A model generated the notes under the pieces. It was not told the DNA's origin and did not search any database. It was given only the letters and a program-made list of their open reading frames with translations. Below, piece by piece: positions 61,008 to 64,000 of a stretch of DNA of 64,000 nucleotides; the first letter of the stretch is position 1; each line of letters opens with the position of its first letter. Both the position numbers and the translations under genes were made by a program. This stretch comes from Pedobacter heparinus DSM 2366 (lineage in GTDB: Bacteria > Bacteroidota > Bacteroidia > Sphingobacteriales > Sphingobacteriaceae), in contig NC_013061.1 in the NCBI RefSeq assembly GCF_000023825.1, forward strand, positions 1,302,001 to 1,366,000. Direction: 5' to 3'.

Positions 61008-62525
61008 ATGACTTTATCAAAAGATACCTTAAATAGCATTAAACCAAATCAAGTGGTTGCTCCCGATGAAAAAATATTTAACCTGCCGGAAAAAGTGCTG
61101 CAATTTGGCACGGGTGTGCTGCTGCGCGGATTGCCTGATTTTTTTATCGACAAGGCCAATAAAAAAGGATTGTTCAATGGTAGGGTAGCTGTAATCAAAT
61201 CGACCAGCAAAGGCGGTACCAAAGAATTTGATGATCAAAACGGTTTATATACCATCTGTGTAAGGGGAATTGAAAACGGACAGCCTGTAGAAGAGAATAT
61301 CATTTCTGCGGCCATCAGCAGAGTGCTTACTGCCGATCAGGATTGGAACACTATTCTGGATATTGCGGCATCACCTTTATTAAAGGTGATCGTTTCTAAT
61401 ACTACCGAAGTGGGGATACAGCTGGTAGAGGAAAGTATAGACCAAAGCCCCCCGCAATCTTTCCCCGCAAAATTACTCGCAGTGTTGTACGCACGCTATA
61501 AGGCATTGGGAGCAGCTGCCGCCGCCGATATAGCTGTAATTGCTACTGAACTTATTTCGGATAACGGAAAAAAACTGGAGGCCATTGTATTGCAGCTAGC
61601 TGCATTTAACAAGCTGGACGAAGCATTTTTAACCTGGTTAAACGCCCATGTCCATTTCTGCAATTCGCTGGTAGACCGTATTGTTCCCGGAAAACCTGAT
61701 GCAACCACACTGGCTAACCTGGAAACAGAACTGGGGTATAAAGATGAACTGGTCATTATGGCCGAACCTTACCGCCTTTGGGCCATTGAAGGAGGACAAA
61801 AGGTTGCTGAACTGCTTGGCCTGGAAGCCGCTGATAACGGTGTAATTGTGAGGCCCGATATTGAAATATTTAAAGAACTGAAAGTACGCCTGCTGAATGG
61901 TTCGCATACCCTAACCTCGGGCATTGCTTATTTGCTGGGTATCGATACGGTAACCAAAGCCATGAACAACAGCCTGACCAGGAATTATGTAAATGAGCTG
62001 ATGATGCAGGAAATTGTTGGTGCCATACCTTATGATGTAGCGCCTGATGAAGCTATTGCTTTTGCAAATACGGTGATAGACCGCTTTGCAAACCCAAGTA
62101 TCCAGCACCTCTGGATCAACATTACCTTCCAGTATACCATGAAAATGAAAATCAGGATTTTGCCTGTCCTGCTCAATTATTATAAACTCAATCAAAAAGT
62201 ACCTGCTCATATTGCCTTTGGTTTTGCCGCATTCCTGCTGTTCATGAAATCGGCCAGAAAAGATGGTGATCAGTACTTTGGCAATTACAAAGGTCATGAA
62301 TACGCAATAACCGATGATGAAGCTGCTTATTTTTACAATATCGCACAGCAAAATGAATCGGAATACGTAAATTTAGTACTGGCAGACAGTAAATTATGGG
62401 GTACTGACCTTTCGTCATTGCAGGGCTTTAATGAAACGGTAAAAGAAAACTATAACAATATATTGAAACATGGTGTGGCCGACGCTTTGGCCAGGCTGGA
62501 AGAGACATTACAAATTAAACAATGA
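61008..62525 (+). CDS. uxaB: Tagaturonate reductase (altronate oxidoreductase)
   Basis: A 505-residue cytoplasmic NAD-dependent polyol dehydrogenase family enzyme that reduces tagaturonate to altronate. Family marks are VLQFGTGVLLRGLPDFFIDK (nucleotide-binding region), VIKSTSKGGTKEFDDQNGLY, SPLLKVIVSNTTEVGIQL, VDRIVPGKPDATTLANLETE, and RLLNGSHTLTSGIAYLLGID with the conserved catalytic Lys region (FKELKVRLLNGSHT). No signal peptide. It overlaps uxaA by four bases (ATGA), so the two are coupled. Confidence 0.96.
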   Translation: MTLSKDTLNSIKPNQVVAPDEKIFNLPEKVLQFGTGVLLRGLPDFFIDKANKKGLFNGRVAVIKSTSKGGTKEFDDQNGLYTICVRGIENGQPVEENIISAAISRVLTADQDWNTILDIAASPLLKVIVSNTTEVGIQLVEESIDQSPPQSFPAKLLAVLYARYKALGAAAAADIAVIATELISDNGKKLEAIVLQLAAFNKLDEAFLTWLNAHVHFCNSLVDRIVPGKPDATTLANLETELGYKDELVIMAEPYRLWAIEGGQKVAELLGLEAADNGVIVRPDIEIFKELKVRLLNGSHTLTSGIAYLLGIDTVTKAMNNSLTRNYVNELMMQEIVGAIPYDVAPDEAIAFANTVIDRFANPSIQHLWINITFQYTMKMKIRILPVLLNYYKLNQKVPAHIAFGFAAFLLFMKSARKDGDQYFGNYKGHEYAITDDEAAYFYNIAQQNESEYVNLVLADSKLWGTDLSSLQGFNETVKENYNNILKHGVADALARLEETLQIKQ

Positions 62526-64000
62526 AACAAAGAATATTAAAGGTTCATCCTAAGGATAATGTGTTGGTTGCACTTACCGATCTGGTAAAGGGAGAGGAAG
62601 TGATTTATGAAGGTGAATCTTATTTGCTGACAGACAATGTGCCGGCCAAGCATAAATTTACCACTGCCGATCTGGCTGCGGGGGATAAAGTGATCATGTA
62701 TGGTGTATTGGTAGGTAAGGCCCAGATGGACATTCCGGTAGGTTCAATTTTAACTACCAGTAACATCAAACATGCCGCTACTGAGTTTAACACTACAGAT
62801 GCACATGTCGACTGGCAAAAACCGGATGTAACAGAATGGAAAGACAAAACCTTTCAGGGCTTTCACCGCAACGATGGTCAGGTGGGTACCGCCAATTACT
62901 GGCTGGTGATCCCTATGGTGTTTTGTGAGAACAGAAACCTGGAGGTTTTACAGGAAGCCCTGATGAACAACCTGGGCTACGGCCGGAACGAGACCTACCA
63001 GTCGCAAGCCAAAGAACTGATGGCCCTTTACGAAAAAGGAGCCAGTGTAAACGACATTTTAAATGCCCAGCTTACGTATTCGGAAAAGGCACAAAAGCAA
63101 AACCGGATGTTTCCGAATGTAGACGGTATTAAATTTTTGACACATACGGGGGGCTGCGGCGGAACCCGTCAGGATTCAGAAACTTTATGCGGATTGCTGG
63201 CAGGATACATTACCCATCCCAATGTAGCGGGAGCAACAGTGTTAAGTTTGGGTTGTCAGAATGCCCAGGTAAGCATCCTTAAAGAAGAAATTGAAAAGCG
63301 GAGCAGAAACTTCGACAAGCCTTTATATATACTGGATCAGCAAACCGTTGGAAAAGAATCGGAACTGTTGAGCCAGGCGATCAAGCAGACCTTTGCAGGT
63401 TTGATCCAGGCCAATGCCAATGAAAGAAAGCCGGCACCTTTAAGCAAACTGTGCATAGGACTGGAATGTGGTGGTTCTGATGGCTTTTCAGGTATCTCTG
63501 CAAACCCCGCAATTGGGTATGCCTCCGATCTGCTGGTGGCACTGGGTGGATCGGTGATCCTGGCCGAGTTCCCTGAACTCTGTGGTGTAGAGCAGAACCT
63601 GAGCGATCGGTGTGTGGACAAAGAAGATGCTGAACGTTTTGAATACCTGATGAAAACCTATAGCAAAAGGGCAACTGAGGCCGGTTCGGGCTTTGACATG
63701 AACCCTTCACCAGGAAATATTAAAGATGGTTTGATCACGGATGCCATTAAATCTGCCGGAGCAGCTAAAAAAGGAGGCACTTCTCCGGTGGTTGCTGTAC
63801 TGGACTACCCCGAAAAAGTATTTAAACCAGGATTGAACCTGCTCTGTACCCCGGGTAATGACGTGGAATCGACCACGGCCGAAGTGGGCTCGGGTGCAAA
63901 TGTAGTGCTGTTTACTACCGGCCTGGGTACCCCCACAGGCAACCCTATTGCCCCGGTAATTAAAATATCAAGCAATACCAAGCTGTTTAATAAGATGAGC
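62522..64000 (+). CDS. uxaA: Altronate dehydratase, cut by window edge
   Basis: 493 codons are visible and the gene runs off the right edge. It dehydrates altronate to 2-keto-3-deoxygluconate. The N-terminal SAF domain covers about 1-95 (RILKVHPKDNVLVALTDLVK, VIMYGVLVGKAQMDIPVGSI). The core has GFHRNDGQVGTANYWLVIPM, THTGGCGGTRQD, LSLGCQNAQVSIL, CIGLECGGSDGFSGISANPA, LAEFPELCGVEQNLSDR and LLCTPGNDVESTTAEVGSGA. The Cys residues in these blocks are the expected Fe ligands. The start ATG overlaps the uxaB stop codon. Confidence 0.96.
   Translation, partial: MKQRILKVHPKDNVLVALTDLVKGEEVIYEGESYLLTDNVPAKHKFTTADLAAGDKVIMYGVLVGKAQMDIPVGSILTTSNIKHAATEFNTTDAHVDWQKPDVTEWKDKTFQGFHRNDGQVGTANYWLVIPMVFCENRNLEVLQEALMNNLGYGRNETYQSQAKELMALYEKGASVNDILNAQLTYSEKAQKQNRMFPNVDGIKFLTHTGGCGGTRQDSETLCGLLAGYITHPNVAGATVLSLGCQNAQVSILKEEIEKRSRNFDKPLYILDQQTVGKESELLSQAIKQTFAGLIQANANERKPAPLSKLCIGLECGGSDGFSGISANPAIGYASDLLVALGGSVILAEFPELCGVEQNLSDRCVDKEDAERFEYLMKTYSKRATEAGSGFDMNPSPGNIKDGLITDAIKSAGAAKKGGTSPVVAVLDYPEKVFKPGLNLLCTPGNDVESTTAEVGSGANVVLFTTGLGTPTGNPIAPVIKISSNTKLFNKMS

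Noticed and set aside
61911..62351. 146-residue frame antisense to uxaB
   Set aside because: It is a shadow of codon bias in uxaB; no recognisable domain, signal or promoter.

Overview
The window looks like a chromosomal segment of a Bacteroidota bacterium of the Sphingobacteriaceae type (Pedobacter-like). The evidence is three complete SusC/SusD pairs plus an extra SusC, a FecR anti-sigma factor with an ECF sigma factor, promoters of the TTG-N19-23-TAnnTTTG type, a bamD-rpoZ-coaBC-porD-recN order, and many secreted or lipid-anchored carbohydrate enzymes. The genus is inferred from gene content. No rRNA, tRNA, CRISPR array or complete insertion sequence was recognised.

Region 1 (1-9.5 kb): the 5' part of ettA runs off the left edge. 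It is followed by a mosaic locus: a truncated fecR start, a lipoprotein of unknown family, an intact fecR, a SusC with an STN signalling domain (SusC1), a strong hairpin terminator, an ECF sigma gene and a second paralogous lipoprotein. A block that looks like an ECF/anti-sigma junction occurs three times. In two of the three places the intact fecR is missing and a member of the lipoprotein family is the next complete gene.

Region 2 (9.5-23.8 kb): a tightly spaced, probably single operon of susC-susD-susC-susD-amidohydrolase-DUF1080 hydrolase-large glycoside hydrolase. SusC2 (14160-17330) is nearly identical to SusC1 over 939 residues but has a different N-terminus without STN, so the sensor and the importer share the same plug and barrel. 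Its SusD partner carries a +1 frameshift in a T6 tract.

Region 3 (24.1-31.2 kb): clpC, then a set of exported enzymes: an FGE-sulfatase-fold protein, a Gfo/Idh/MocA oxidoreductase, an ApbE flavin transferase and a sugar isomerase-like TIM barrel. Together with the DUF1080 protein they suggest periplasmic 3-keto-glycoside chemistry.

Region 4 (31.2-41.7 kb, minus strand): housekeeping genes (radical SAM protein, fabI, recN, porD, coaBC, rpoZ, bamD). A BlaI/M56-peptidase module with its own operators and terminator sits between porD and recN. The M56 protein has a tail of about six 20-23-residue repeats.

Region 5 (42-64 kb): after a small SRPBCC protein comes a pectin utilisation locus. It has two LacI regulators, two CE8 pectinesterases, a GH43, a sodium/solute symporter, a SusC/SusD pair with a surface lipoprotein, a CE12 acetylesterase, a GH28 polygalacturonase, a PL10 pectate lyase, and uxaB and uxaA (uxaA runs off the right edge). 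LacI-type operators of GCAATCGATTGC / CGRSAACGWTTGC form lie upstream of the main transcription units, and three of them overlap a predicted -33 box. In outline, methyl and acetyl groups are removed, the backbone is cut, oligomers enter through SusCD, monomers pass the inner membrane, and galacturonate is processed through tagaturonate and altronate.
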